Positions 45,419-54,342 of a stretch of DNA of 64,000 bases are shown piece after piece. The notes under the pieces are model-generated. The model searched no databases. It was not told the origin of the DNA and saw only the letters and a list, made by a program, of their open reading frames with translations. A program made the position numbers and the translations under genes. Every line of letters starts with the position of its first letter. Within the stretch, counting starts at the first letter, position 1. Source of the stretch: Halioglobus sp. (GTDB lineage: Bacteria > Pseudomonadota > Gammaproteobacteria > Pseudomonadales > Halieaceae); the NCBI GenBank assembly GCA_020443425.1, contig JAGRIE010000012.1, forward strand, positions 1 through 64,000, given 5' to 3'.

Positions 45419-46034
45419 GTTTTTTATCTTCCATTTCGTCCCAGATCAGCCTGGGGTCAAAGCTCTCTGCAGCAATCATTGTGATAATAACCACGCCGGC
45501 GAAACACAGCGCTGCCAATCCGGGACGGATAGACAACAGACCCCCAAGATGCACCAGAGCCACAAGGATTGCCACCACAAATACATCGACCATCGACCAT
45601 TTGCCGATAAATTCAGTGATCTGGTACATCGTGGTGCGCTGTCGTGCGCTGACCGGTGAATGCCGTTTTACCGTCCAGACCAGGTAGAAGAGGGCCATGA
45701 ATTTGCCCAGTGGCACCATCACACTGAACAGGAAGATGACCATTGCGACCGGGGCCGCTCCGTGATGAAGCAGTATGACAACCCCGCCCAGAATCGTGCT
45801 GCCCTCGGCGTTACCGAGCTGCTCGGTGATCATGATCGGGTACAGGTTGGCGGGAATATAGAGCAGGCAGGCTGTGATCAGCAGCGCCAGCGTGCGCTGG
45901 ATACTGGCACTTTTGCGCAGGTGCAGGGCGGAGCCGCAGCGCGGACAGTGATGCAGGTCAGCGTCGGCCAGTTTGCAGCACAGGTGACAGGCGGCCAAGT
46001 GGCGCGAGGCGGCAGTGGTTTCCGGTGACGTCAT
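45408..46034 (-). CDS. PqiA domain protein, second half
   Basis: 208-residue inner-membrane protein equal to the C-terminal half of E. coli PqiA. A Cys-x2-Cys zinc ribbon pair (CHLCCK, then CPRCGS) near residues 16-35 is followed by four membrane helices; the GKWSMVDVFVVAILVALV signature marks helix 3. The frame is open far upstream, but the ATG at 46034 overlaps the previous stop as ATGA. E. coli has both halves fused; here they are two coupled genes, a common variant. Confidence 0.9.
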   Translation of the reverse strand: MTSPETTAASRHLAACHLCCKLADADLHHCPRCGSALHLRKSASIQRTLALLITACLLYIPANLYPIMITEQLGNAEGSTILGGVVILLHHGAAPVAMVIFLFSVMVPLGKFMALFYLVWTVKRHSPVSARQRTTMYQITEFIGKWSMVDVFVVAILVALVHLGGLLSIRPGLAALCFAGVVIITMIAAESFDPRLIWDEMEDKKRDD

Positions 46035-46639
46035 TGGCGCTGCAACGCCTCTATCCGCTGCCAGCACTGATAGCGGTCCAGGCTGGAAATGGCGAGGGTA
46101 AAGCAGATGGCGAATCCGGCGTAGGCCCAGAATGAAATGCCGAGCTCGACTGTCGCCATATCGGCGATTTTCACCAGTGACACGATCACGCCAATGATGA
46201 ACACTTCCACCATGGACCAGTTCTGGGACAGGAAAATGCCTTTCGCCACGGGTATCAGCCACGGCCGGTACTGTCCCGCCTGCAGCGGAATACACAGTAA
46301 CAGCAGCAGTAGCAGTATGAAGGCGGGGATAATGATGATGAAGGCCGCGACCATCACCGCCACTGCCGGCATGCCGTACTTCCATACCGCACCGGGTGTC
46401 TCTCTCAGGGTGATGACACTTTCCAGCCCGGTCGAGGAAAACGACAGGAACGAGTAGCTGTTGGCCATGATCAACAGAATGATGCTCGCGATGGTGAAGG
46501 ACAGGACGCGGCCGTAGGCATCGGGCAGCCTGCGGGTCAGGAAATGGCCGCAGCGCGGGCAGAACGCGCTTTCACCGTCATTCAGGCCGGCGACGCTGAC
46601 CAGCTTGTCGCAGCTGTGACAGGCCATCTCCTCCTTCAT
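46031..46639 (-). CDS. pqiA: PqiA domain protein, first half
   Basis: 202-residue inner-membrane protein matching the N-terminal half of PqiA: zinc ribbon with ACHSC near the start and FCPRCGHF near 26, then four membrane helices and the conserved NWSMVEVFIIGVIVSLVKI motif. The start abuts the stop of the small secreted-protein gene, and the stop overlaps the second half by 4 bp. With the second half it forms the membrane subunit for PqiB/PqiC. Confidence 0.9.
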   Translation of the reverse strand: MKEEMACHSCDKLVSVAGLNDGESAFCPRCGHFLTRRLPDAYGRVLSFTIASIILLIMANSYSFLSFSSTGLESVITLRETPGAVWKYGMPAVAVMVAAFIIIIPAFILLLLLLLCIPLQAGQYRPWLIPVAKGIFLSQNWSMVEVFIIGVIVSLVKIADMATVELGISFWAYAGFAICFTLAISSLDRYQCWQRIEALQRQ

Positions 46640-47011
46640 TTAGTGCGGCAGCCCCATGGTGGCGCTGTTGTCCGGGTTGTAGCCCTGCTCCATTTCGGTG
46701 ATGGTCTTGTTCAACTCCTCGGGCGATTCCGCGCGGATACGCGCCGCCTCAGCGGCCAGGGTGCTTTCCGACTCATCGTCAATGCCGGGCCCGTGGACTT
46801 CCTGTGAATAGGTCTGGCCATTCGCATCCAGGCAGGGATCGAGGCCGTCGCCTTCCCCACACACCTCGACAAGGCCGTTCTCGACGGTTACGCGCTCCTC
46901 GACAATATTGGTGGAGGCGTCGGCATCGGGGTTGTCCTGGGCGAACGCGGCGCTCAGGGGCAGGCAAAAAAGCAGTGCCGCAGTGCGGGCAATCTGGCTG
47001 GGTGTCATCAT
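46640..47011 (-). CDS. Small secreted acidic protein at head of pqi operon
   Basis: 123 residues with a clear signal peptide (RTAALLFCLPLSAAFAQD, cleavage after AFA). The mature part is acidic and low in hydrophobics, with a two-cysteine loop (VCGEGDGLDPC) and a Glu/Ala helix (EAARIRAESPEELNKT). No family recognised. Its TAA is immediately followed by the pqiA ATG, so it should be coexpressed with the pqi genes and may be a periplasmic helper. This is inference from position. Confidence 0.7.
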   Translation of the reverse strand: MMTPSQIARTAALLFCLPLSAAFAQDNPDADASTNIVEERVTVENGLVEVCGEGDGLDPCLDANGQTYSQEVHGPGIDDESESTLAAEAARIRAESPEELNKTITEMEQGYNPDNSATMGLPH

Positions 47012-47323
47012 AGGGCTACCTGGGTTCGTTTACTCGTTATCGGATAGTGGAAAAGAGTAGGTCTCCGGCTCTGGATGCAGGGGCCTATCAAGCGTCCGCT
47101 CAGTATAGTGTGGATGATTTCCCGCGACCAGAGCCTATTCCCGCAACAGGGTGGCCCGCTGTGGCAGCGCGTACCGTTATGGCCTGCATCCTCCGGTCGC
47201 CGCCGTGCCCCGGTCCGATGGCGTCCCGGCACTATGTCATCCGGCGTCGTTGTGCTGCATACTGGCCGACTGACGCTCTGGCATGATCGGTCGTGCCGCC
47301 AGCCATTTTGAACCCGAGTTACA
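47012..47323. other. Intergenic region, 312 bp, divergent pqi / efflux operons
   Basis: Should contain promoters for the pqi operon (leftward) and the FUSC efflux operon (rightward). A TATAGT at 47104-47109 is a possible -10 on the plus strand but has no -35 partner. Short open frames here have no ribosome binding site or recognised product. Nothing else convincing seen. Confidence 0.45.
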
Positions 47324-48412
47324 ATGAGTGAATCCGGAACAGCCGCTGCAGCCTCCCGGGCAAAATTACAGTACGCGATAAAAACCTCTCTCAGCCTGAC
47401 GCTCGCCTATCTGTTACCGATGAGCCTGGGGTGGCCCCAGCCGCAGACAGCCGCTACCACGGTGATGTTGATCGCCGCCACCGGCATGGTATCCGAATCG
47501 CTGCAGAAGGGTGTACTGCGGGTGCTGGGTACCGTGCTGGGGGCCGTTCTGGGGCTGTCGCTGATCGCGCTCTTCCCCCAGGAGCGAATGGTGTATCTGC
47601 TGGCGGTCTCCGTGACCGTCGCCGTCGTTGTCTATCTCTACAACGCGTATCAGGGTGACAGTACCGTATTCATGCTCACCGCGGTGGTGACGCTGATGGT
47701 GTTCAACGGCGGCGATGCCGAGGGCGCCTTCCTGTATGGCGCGGATCGCGCCTTCATGACGGCGTTCGGGGTCGTCGTCTACACTGCTGTGGCCAGCCTG
47801 CTGTGGCCTGTCAGGTCCGTGGACAATACCCGCACCCTGGCTCAGGGTATGGCGCAGCGTTATCAGGCCGCTTTCCGTCGACTGGTGCAGCGCGCGGATG
47901 GCGCGTCGCCGCCGCTGGACGAATTCCTCACGACGCTGCTGGCCGACAGCCAGGCGTTCCAGGCGCAGTTTGCCACCGTTAAAAACCACGCCGATGGCGT
48001 CACGGACTACCTGCCTGAGTGGAACGCCGTCGTCAGGGCCTGTGAGGACATGGAGGCGCTGCTGCTGCCCGCGTTGAAACAGGTGTCGAGAAACGCCGTG
48101 GAGTGCGACGATTACATTCGCAACTACCAGCCGGCGCTGGATCATGTGGAGCGACTTTTTGGCGAAGTGGATGCCGCCTGGCGGGGCCAGCGCGGCACGC
48201 GGTCGACACAGGCCTGTGCGATCGACCTCAATACCGAGCAGTTGCGCGGGGCAAAACACCTGGAGGTCGCGGCGGTTGTCGCGCGCGCAGAACTGCTGGA
48301 AAAGCTCCAGCGCACACTGCTGGAACTGCTCGCGGCACTGGACAGCCTGCTGTTTGATCGGGGATCGTTCCGCGGCGGCCCCGGGCCCCGTGTGAAACCC
48401 ACATTCAACTAG
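47324..48412 (+). CDS. FUSC/AaeB-type pump, N-terminal half (ends at in-frame TAG)
   Basis: Inner-membrane transporter half of the FUSC (fusaric acid/aromatic acid efflux) family. Residues 15-170 form about six membrane helices (AIKTSLSLTLAYLLPMSLG, GVLRVLGTVLGAVLGLSLIALFP, FMTAFGVVVYTAVASLLWPVRS); 180-362 are cytosolic helices. Relatives are single proteins of 650-750 residues with this unit repeated. Here translation stops at TAG 48410-48412, but the frame stays open without shift and continues directly into the second half. Either a nonsense mutation, a readthrough codon or a sequencing error. Followed by NodT, DUF1656 and HlyD genes, the usual partners. Confidence 0.85.
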   Translation: MSESGTAAAASRAKLQYAIKTSLSLTLAYLLPMSLGWPQPQTAATTVMLIAATGMVSESLQKGVLRVLGTVLGAVLGLSLIALFPQERMVYLLAVSVTVAVVVYLYNAYQGDSTVFMLTAVVTLMVFNGGDAEGAFLYGADRAFMTAFGVVVYTAVASLLWPVRSVDNTRTLAQGMAQRYQAAFRRLVQRADGASPPLDEFLTTLLADSQAFQAQFATVKNHADGVTDYLPEWNAVVRACEDMEALLLPALKQVSRNAVECDDYIRNYQPALDHVERLFGEVDAAWRGQRGTRSTQACAIDLNTEQLRGAKHLEVAAVVARAELLEKLQRTLLELLAALDSLLFDRGSFRGGPGPRVKPTFN

Positions 48413-48439
48413 TTTGACCTGGAAAACCTGAAGACCGCA

Positions 48440-49450
48440 TTGCGCGCATTTGTCACTTTCTGGATCGCAACTGCGATCTGGATCTGTTTCAACCCCCCAG
48501 GCGGTTTCATGTTTGTAACACTGTGTACGATCCTGATTCCCCTGATGTCTTTTACGCCGGTGACGCCAAAACTGCTTTTTATGCTGCTGACCCTGGGGTT
48601 TCTGTTTGCGCTGCCGGCCTATGTCTTGCTGCTGCCGCAACTGACACACTGGCTGGAATTGGCCGCATTCCTGTTCGGTTATGCCTTCATCGGCTTTTAT
48701 GTGTTCCAGGGGCCTGTCTCCATCTTTTTCCTGCTCGGGCTGTTTACCCTGGGGATACAGAACACCATGAGCTACCACGTGGACGCCATACTGTTGAGCA
48801 TCCTGATGTTCTACATGGTGTGTGCGACGCTGATCGTTGCGATGTATTTTCCGTTTTCGAGTCGACCCGCGCGCGTTTACGAAAGTCTGCGGCGCCGTTT
48901 TTTCAGGCTCTGTGCCCGCTGGTTGAAGCGCAGCGCCCGCCCGCAGCGCATGGCAAGCTGGGTGCCGCGCAACTTTCTGCTCGGCGGCGCCGCCCTGCTT
49001 GGCAAGATGGAGGCCTGGGGGCCGAGGGTAGATGCCACCGCATTTGCCGATGATGGCGCCAGGCAGGTCGCTGCGCTGAACAGTTGTTGCGAGCTGCTTT
49101 ACGCGCAGCTACAGGTGCTGGCTGTGCGCTGTCGGGAATTCAGCGACAATGACCTTATCACCGCGGCAAAACGCAGGGGTGGTGTGAAAACCATCGCCCA
49201 CCTGTGCGATAGTCTGGCCCGGTGCGGTCCGGTCGCGAGTGTGCCAGAGGGGCAGGGCCGTTTCACCGACATCGAGGAGCGACTCGATGAACTGCTGGGC
49301 GATGATTACCTGGACCGGTATGATCCACACGAACTGGCGCAATTTTACGTCTACCTGAACCTGCAGGCGTCAATATACCTGGCGCTGCTCGATTGCGCCG
49401 CCGCGCAGCAGGCGATTGACTGGCAACGCATGGGGGAAACACGATTCTAG
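48440..49450 (+). CDS. FUSC/AaeB-type pump, C-terminal half
   Basis: 336 residues in the same frame as the preceding gene, continuing it after the TAG with FDLENLKTALRAF, the usual beginning of the second FUSC unit. Five or six membrane helices (FVTFWIATAIWICF, LFMLLTLGFLFALPAYVLLLP, AFLFGYAFIGFYVF) and a C-terminal cytosolic domain (DIEERLDELLGDDYLDR). The only possible start near the beginning is a TTG at 48440, and I see no ribosome binding site for it, so independent translation looks weak. Without it the pump lacks its second membrane domain. Confidence 0.78.
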   Translation: MRAFVTFWIATAIWICFNPPGGFMFVTLCTILIPLMSFTPVTPKLLFMLLTLGFLFALPAYVLLLPQLTHWLELAAFLFGYAFIGFYVFQGPVSIFFLLGLFTLGIQNTMSYHVDAILLSILMFYMVCATLIVAMYFPFSSRPARVYESLRRRFFRLCARWLKRSARPQRMASWVPRNFLLGGAALLGKMEAWGPRVDATAFADDGARQVAALNSCCELLYAQLQVLAVRCREFSDNDLITAAKRRGGVKTIAHLCDSLARCGPVASVPEGQGRFTDIEERLDELLGDDYLDRYDPHELAQFYVYLNLQASIYLALLDCAAAQQAIDWQRMGETRF

Positions 49451-49485
49451 TATTACCTGGTTTGACGGGCTCGAAAGTGGCCGCC

Positions 49486-51054
49486 ATGCGTGGGTTATGC
49501 GTGTCGGTGCTGCTCGCACTGGTGGCCGGATGTACCGCGGTGGGGCCCGACTACGAGCCGGGAGCGCATCCGGGGCTGCCGTCCGCGTGGAGTGAGGACG
49601 CAGCCGCAGAGGCGTCGAGCCAGGTGGATGCCTGGTGGCAGCTGTTCAACGACCCGGTTTTAAGCCAGCTTGTCGAGCGCGGTGCGCGGCAGAACCTGGG
49701 CGTAGAGGCAGCGGGTCTGCGTATCGTGCAGGCGCGGGCCGCCCTGGGTATCAGTGATGCGCTGCTGTTCCCGCAGCAACAGCAGCTCGACGGCAATGTC
49801 AGCGCCCTTTACCGCAATGAAGACTGGTTCAAGTCTGCCGGTTCCAGCCTGGATGTCGGTTGGGAAATGGATGTCTGGGGTAAGTATGCCCGCGGCATTG
49901 AGTCCAGTGAGGCCAGTCTCTACGCCTCTATCGCCTCCTACCATGATGTGCTGGTGTCAGTCAGCGCCGAGATCGCGCGCAATTACATCAACTACCGTAC
50001 CGCCGAGGAGCGCATGTACCTGTCGCGGCAGAATATCGCGATCCAGCAGCGCGTTGTGGAAATGACCCAGGTCCAGTTTGATGCCGGCAATGTGTCGGAG
50101 CTGGATGTGCAGCAGGCGAAAGCCCAGCTGTTTGCCACACAATCGACGCTGCCCTCACTGAATATTGCCAGGTTGCAGGCGCGCAATGCGATCGCTGTCC
50201 TGCTCGGCACCATCCCCCAGCAGATAGAGCCATTGCTCACTGCAGCTGCCGGGCGCGCTGTGCCCGACTTTGAGAAGCGCCTGGGTGATGTCCGCCGACC
50301 GGGCAATGCCGCAGCGCATTATAGCCAGTACTCAGTGATACCGGTGGCGCCAGAGCTGTCAAACACAGTGGATGCCAGTGTTGTGATGCGACGACCCGAT
50401 CTGCAGGTGGCAGAGCTGCAGGCTCGTGCCCAGAGTGCCCGTATCGGCCTGGCTGAGGCGGACCTGTACCCGCAGTTCTTCCTGTTCGGTTCCGTCGGTG
50501 TCAGCCAAACGGTGCGCTCCAGCAACAGTTTTGACCTCTCTGATTCGGTCACCGCGACCATCGGGCCGGGGTTCAGCTGGAACATTTTCCAGTACGACCG
50601 CATCCGCAATCGCGTGCGAATCGAGGATGCCCTGTTCCAGGAAAGCCTGACCAATTACAACCAGCGTGTGCTGGGGGCGGTCCAGGAGGTGTCCAATGCG
50701 CTCGAGGGCTACCATAACAATGTACAAAAGAGCCAGTTTGACTTCGGTGCGGTGGAAGCGGCGATACGTGCATTCAATATCTCGTTCAACCAGTACAATA
50801 ACGGCTTGGTGAGTTACCAGCGTTTGCTGAGCACGGTCGAGACTATGACACTGCGCGAGGATGCGTATGCGCAGACCCGGGGCAGCATTGCCAACCAGGT
50901 TGTCGCGCTGTACAAGGCCATGGGGGGCGGCTGGGAGTCTTTCCGCAACCAGCCGGTGGTGAACCCCGAGACGGTGAAGCAGATGGAGTCGCGCACGAAC
51001 TGGGGCGACTACCTGCAGCCGCAGACACTCAGCGGGGAGGATCGCAGTGAATAG
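49486..51054 (+). CDS. NodT-family outer-membrane efflux lipoprotein
   Basis: TolC-like outer-membrane factor of about 522 residues. A signal peptide with lipobox LVAGC is followed by TAVGPDYEP, the typical NodT opening. Two repeats of OEP helical hairpins (about 60-250 and 290-500) are visible, with VVMRRPDLQVAELQARAQSARIGLAEADLYP marking the second. The ATG at 49486 is preferred over a TTG eight codons earlier. It lies 35 bp after the FUSC C-half and overlaps the DUF1656 gene by 8 bp. It would form the exit duct for the FUSC/HlyD pump. Confidence 0.92.
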   Translation: MRGLCVSVLLALVAGCTAVGPDYEPGAHPGLPSAWSEDAAAEASSQVDAWWQLFNDPVLSQLVERGARQNLGVEAAGLRIVQARAALGISDALLFPQQQQLDGNVSALYRNEDWFKSAGSSLDVGWEMDVWGKYARGIESSEASLYASIASYHDVLVSVSAEIARNYINYRTAEERMYLSRQNIAIQQRVVEMTQVQFDAGNVSELDVQQAKAQLFATQSTLPSLNIARLQARNAIAVLLGTIPQQIEPLLTAAAGRAVPDFEKRLGDVRRPGNAAAHYSQYSVIPVAPELSNTVDASVVMRRPDLQVAELQARAQSARIGLAEADLYPQFFLFGSVGVSQTVRSSNSFDLSDSVTATIGPGFSWNIFQYDRIRNRVRIEDALFQESLTNYNQRVLGAVQEVSNALEGYHNNVQKSQFDFGAVEAAIRAFNISFNQYNNGLVSYQRLLSTVETMTLREDAYAQTRGSIANQVVALYKAMGGGWESFRNQPVVNPETVKQMESRTNWGDYLQPQTLSGEDRSE

Positions 51055-51259
51055 TGTCCCGCACGAGTTGGCGCTAGGTGATGTGTATCTGTCACCCATG
51101 CTGCCGGTGTTCTCACTGGCGCTGCTGGGGGCATGGATAAGTACGATAGTTTTGAACAAATTGCGCCTGAGCCGCTATATCATGTTCCCTTCGACCACTT
51201 TTTTGACGCTGATGCTGTTGTATATGTTGCTGATGAATACCTACTGGATCCGGATATAA
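51047..51259 (+). CDS. DUF1656 small membrane protein (AaeX-like)
   Basis: 70-residue membrane protein with two helices (about 18-38 and 45-65), matching DUF1656/AaeX, which always sits in FUSC/HlyD efflux operons. GTG start that overlaps the stop of the outer-membrane factor by 8 bp. The family's exact role is unknown. Confidence 0.85.
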   Translation: MNSVPHELALGDVYLSPMLPVFSLALLGAWISTIVLNKLRLSRYIMFPSTTFLTLMLLYMLLMNTYWIRI

Positions 51260-51272
51260 AGAGGCGCAATCG

Positions 51273-52151
51273 TTGCAGTTAATCAAAAAAATCGGCCTGG
51301 GCACCATTAACCTGGTGGTGATAGCACTGGTGGGCTGGTATGCCTACCACGCTGTCGATGAATACTTGCATAATCCGTGGACGAGAGACGGGCAGGTGCG
51401 TGGCCATGTCATCCAGATCGCACCACGGGTCTCCGGTATGGTGACGCGTATTGCTGTCATCGACAACCAGTACGTGCGTCGCGGCGACCTGCTGTTTGAA
51501 ATCGACAGGGAGCCGTTTGAAATCGCCATCTCGCAGGCCGAGGCGAACCTGGAGCGTGCCCGCATCAGTTCCCGTGCCGCGCGCATCGAGTACGATCGGT
51601 TACAGGACATTTTCAAGAGGGACCCGGGGGCAGTGTCGCAGAAAGACCTCAATCGCCGCGAAGCCAATTACCAGGAATCGCTTAGCCAGATCGATGTGGT
51701 TACCGAGACCCTGCGCGGTGCCCGGCTCAACCTCGACTACACAAAAATCCATGCGCCGGTAGACGGTTACGTCTCCAATGTGGACTTCCAGATCGGCACC
51801 CAGGCGGTCGCCAACAGCCCCATACTGGCGCTGGTAGACAGCAACAGCTTCTGGGTGTTCGGTTATTTTCGCGAGAGCCAGATAGGCAAGTTCAAGATAG
51901 GTGACCCGGCGCGGGTAACGTTGATGGCTTATCCGGACACCCCCCTGCAGGGTCGCGTTGAGTCGCTGGGCTGGGGTATAGCGCCTTCAGACGGCAATAC
52001 CGGCTTTAACCTGTTGCCCAGCATCAAGCCGGTATTCCAGTGGATACGGCTGGCACAGCGTATCCCCGTGCGCATAAAACTGGAGCAGGTTCCCGAGAAT
52101 GTGGAACTGCGCTTTGGTTTGACTGCTTCAGTTATGGTGATGGCGCAGTAG
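51273..52151 (+). CDS. HlyD-family periplasmic adaptor (AaeA-like)
   Basis: Membrane fusion protein of 292 residues, linking the FUSC pump to the outer-membrane factor. One N-terminal helix (NLVVIALVGWYAYHAVDEYL), then a biotinyl-lipoyl half motif (APRVSGMVTRIAV), a coiled-coil hairpin (about 85-150), the second lipoyl half (YTKIHAPVDGYVSNVDFQIGTQ) and a beta-barrel. The DPWTRDGQVR-like NPWTRDGQVRGHV is diagnostic for the AaeA/EmrA-like branch. Start TTG at 51273. Last of the efflux operon, 13 bp after DUF1656. Confidence 0.9.
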   Translation: MQLIKKIGLGTINLVVIALVGWYAYHAVDEYLHNPWTRDGQVRGHVIQIAPRVSGMVTRIAVIDNQYVRRGDLLFEIDREPFEIAISQAEANLERARISSRAARIEYDRLQDIFKRDPGAVSQKDLNRREANYQESLSQIDVVTETLRGARLNLDYTKIHAPVDGYVSNVDFQIGTQAVANSPILALVDSNSFWVFGYFRESQIGKFKIGDPARVTLMAYPDTPLQGRVESLGWGIAPSDGNTGFNLLPSIKPVFQWIRLAQRIPVRIKLEQVPENVELRFGLTASVMVMAQ

Positions 52152-52178
52152 CGCTGATCAGGACCACTAGAGGACGAA

Positions 52179-52841
52179 ATGTTGGACACTGTCGATTCGC
52201 ACAATAATTTCTACTATTTCACCGCGAGCCTGGTGATATTGCTACTGTCGTCAGCCTTTGTCAGTTCCACTCCGGACGGCGAGGGCCACCTACTGTTGCA
52301 GGTAGTGATGTTCGTCACTGAACTGGTCGCCTATTTCAGCCTGAATCTCTCCAGGCAGTGGCGGTTCTTTGTGGGCGTGATGCTGGTTCTGTTGATGATG
52401 AGCAATGTGGTGCGTGAATTCACGGATTGGACGGCCGAGCCATTGATAGGCCTGAGCGTCAGCTTGATATTCTACTGTGGCATGGCCTATGCCGCCGCGC
52501 AGCAGGTGCTGTTCTCCGGGCACATTGAGTCCAACACCATTGTCGGCACGATAGCCGTCTATCTGCTGCTGGGTCTTATCTGGACGGTACTGTACCTGAT
52601 CGCACTGGAAATCTGGCCCGAGGGTATCCATGGGATAGAGCATCAGGACTGGCACGACAATTTTGGTGTCACCACCTATTTCAGCTACGTTACATTGTCG
52701 ACGGTAGGCTACGGCGATATCTCGCCAGCGATTCCGGTCACCCGGACCCTGGCTTATCTGGAGGCTATCGTCGGTACCTTCTATATGGCGGTGGTTGTAG
52801 CCAGTATGATTGGACGGGTCAGCAAGCGCGCGAGGAAGTAG
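52179..52841 (+). CDS. Ion channel (two-pore helix potassium channel)
   Basis: 220-residue membrane protein with about six helices and a C-terminal Ion_trans_2 pore: the selectivity filter TVGYGD is at residues 175-180, preceded by the pore helix YFSYVTLS and followed by the gate helix TLAYLEAIVGTFYMAVVVASMIGRV. No RCK/TrkA cytosolic domain, so it is a short channel of the Kch-like type without its regulator. The start ATG has AGAGGAC upstream. 27 bp after the HlyD gene and 3 bp before the AI-2E gene. Confidence 0.87.
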   Translation: MLDTVDSHNNFYYFTASLVILLLSSAFVSSTPDGEGHLLLQVVMFVTELVAYFSLNLSRQWRFFVGVMLVLLMMSNVVREFTDWTAEPLIGLSVSLIFYCGMAYAAAQQVLFSGHIESNTIVGTIAVYLLLGLIWTVLYLIALEIWPEGIHGIEHQDWHDNFGVTTYFSYVTLSTVGYGDISPAIPVTRTLAYLEAIVGTFYMAVVVASMIGRVSKRARK

Positions 52842-52844
52842 AGC

Positions 52845-53948
52845 ATGAACGAAAACAAGGAGAGCAATATGGATAGCAAGAATTCTGGTGCGGGGTACGA
52901 CCCGATATTCGTGCGCAATATGATTGAGTCATTCCTGCGCATCGGGCTGGTGTTGATGCTGCTGACGCTGGCCTACGATATTGTCAAGCCGTTCACGACG
53001 CCTATCCTGTGGGGCGCGATTATCGCGATGGCGGCGTTTCCCCTGGTGAAATGGCTGGAGCCCAAAGTGGGTGGCCGGCGCGGCCTGGCCTCCACCCTGG
53101 TTACGCTGTTTTTCATCGTCGCGCTGGTGGCGCCCACCTGGTCGGTGATGGATGCCACAGTGGGTGCGCTGAAGGAGGCCAGTGTGGCGCTGGAGGAGGG
53201 CCGTTACAAAGTGCCGCCTCCGTCTGCCAAGGTACAGGATTGGCCGCTGATCGGAGAGCGCTTGTACAGTGTCTGGAGCAACGCCAGCAATGACCTTGAG
53301 AAATTTGCGGCGGACAATTCCTCACAGCTGAAAGAGGTGGCCACCGGTGTCGTCAAGCGCATCGGCAGCAGCCTGGTCGGGGTGCTGATGCTGGTGGCGG
53401 CACTGATTATCGCCGGCGGCTTCATGACCTTTGCCGAAAGCTGTGGTTCAGCCGCGCACCGGTTTTTTGTGCGCGTGGGCGGGCTCAGTCCGGGCGGGGA
53501 ATGGGCGCCGCTGACAGTGGCAACGGTGCGCAGTGTGCTGCAGGGCGTGGTCGGTGTTGCGGTGATCCAGACCATCATTATTGCCATCGGCCTGTTTGTG
53601 ATGGGCGTACCGGCGGCGGCGTTGCTGACGGTCATCATCCTGTTCCTGGCCATAGCCCAGGTGCCGACGCTGATTGTGCTCGCACCCATTATGATCTATG
53701 TCTTCTCGACGGCGGACACCACCTCGGCGGTGATTTTCACTGTGTACCAACTGGTGGCGGGCGCCAGTGACAATATTCTCAAGCCGATGCTGATGGGGCG
53801 GGGACTGGATATCCCGATGCCGGTGATACTGGTCGGGGCAATCGGCGGCATGATCATGTCCGGCATAGTCGGGTTGTTCGCCGGTGCAGTGATCCTGTCC
53901 ATATTCTACAAGCTGCTGATGCTGTGGTTGGAGCAGCAGCCGCATTGA
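52845..53948 (+). CDS. AI-2E family transporter (PerM/TqsA-like)
   Basis: Polytopic inner-membrane permease of 367 residues with about eight helices. The N-terminal ILWGAIIAMAAFPLVKWLEPKVGGRRGLAS and the C-terminal PTLIVLAPIMIYVFS, VYQLVAGASDNILKPMLMGRGLDIPMPVILVGAIGGMIMSG regions are hallmark AI-2E_transport. Members export AI-2, ions or unknown solutes. A second ATG at 52869 has a better AAGGAG site, so translation may start there. 16 bp before the next small gene. Confidence 0.9.
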   Translation: MNENKESNMDSKNSGAGYDPIFVRNMIESFLRIGLVLMLLTLAYDIVKPFTTPILWGAIIAMAAFPLVKWLEPKVGGRRGLASTLVTLFFIVALVAPTWSVMDATVGALKEASVALEEGRYKVPPPSAKVQDWPLIGERLYSVWSNASNDLEKFAADNSSQLKEVATGVVKRIGSSLVGVLMLVAALIIAGGFMTFAESCGSAAHRFFVRVGGLSPGGEWAPLTVATVRSVLQGVVGVAVIQTIIIAIGLFVMGVPAAALLTVIILFLAIAQVPTLIVLAPIMIYVFSTADTTSAVIFTVYQLVAGASDNILKPMLMGRGLDIPMPVILVGAIGGMIMSGIVGLFAGAVILSIFYKLLMLWLEQQPH

Positions 53949-53964
53949 GACCGCGGCGCTGTGC

Positions 53965-54342
53965 ATGGAATACCTGATTATTGCAGTAGTGTCCGTCTGG
54001 GCGGTCGAGGTGTTCCTGCGGCTTCCAGTGCGGCGGGCGGTCGATGATCTCTGGCGCGTGTCGAAGAAGGCGATGCACACGGTTGCATCCCCGCATATTT
54101 CCGATCACTGGAAGGAAAAGGTGATGCTGGCCTATGCGGGAAAGTCGCTCGGCAATACACTGAAGCTGGCGGCCTGGATGCTGGTGTTTATTGCGCTGGC
54201 GCTGCTCCCTGCACTGGTTATCGACTATTTCAGGCTGACCGGCGAGCCTGTGCTCGCGCTGCTTTCATCCCCGCCGGGCTTGATCGCCTCGACAGTTTGC
54301 GCCATCGCTTACGCCTGGCTCAGGGGGCGTTTTGCTAGGTAG
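53965..54342 (+). CDS. Small membrane protein, unknown
   Basis: 125 residues, helix at 3-22 and two helices at about 75-95 and 105-120, with a soluble helical middle (ISDHWKEKVMLAYAGKSLGN). No family recognised. Its stop overlaps the start region of the sulfotransferase gene by 11 bp, so it is likely cotranscribed with it and may anchor or serve the sulfotransferase at the membrane; that is positional inference. Confidence 0.6.
   Translation: MEYLIIAVVSVWAVEVFLRLPVRRAVDDLWRVSKKAMHTVASPHISDHWKEKVMLAYAGKSLGNTLKLAAWMLVFIALALLPALVIDYFRLTGEPVLALLSSPPGLIASTVCAIAYAWLRGRFAR

Noticed and set aside
47047-47311. Short frames in the pqi/FUSC divergent region
   Set aside because: Two overlapping frames compete, neither has a ribosome binding site; the product is not protein-like.
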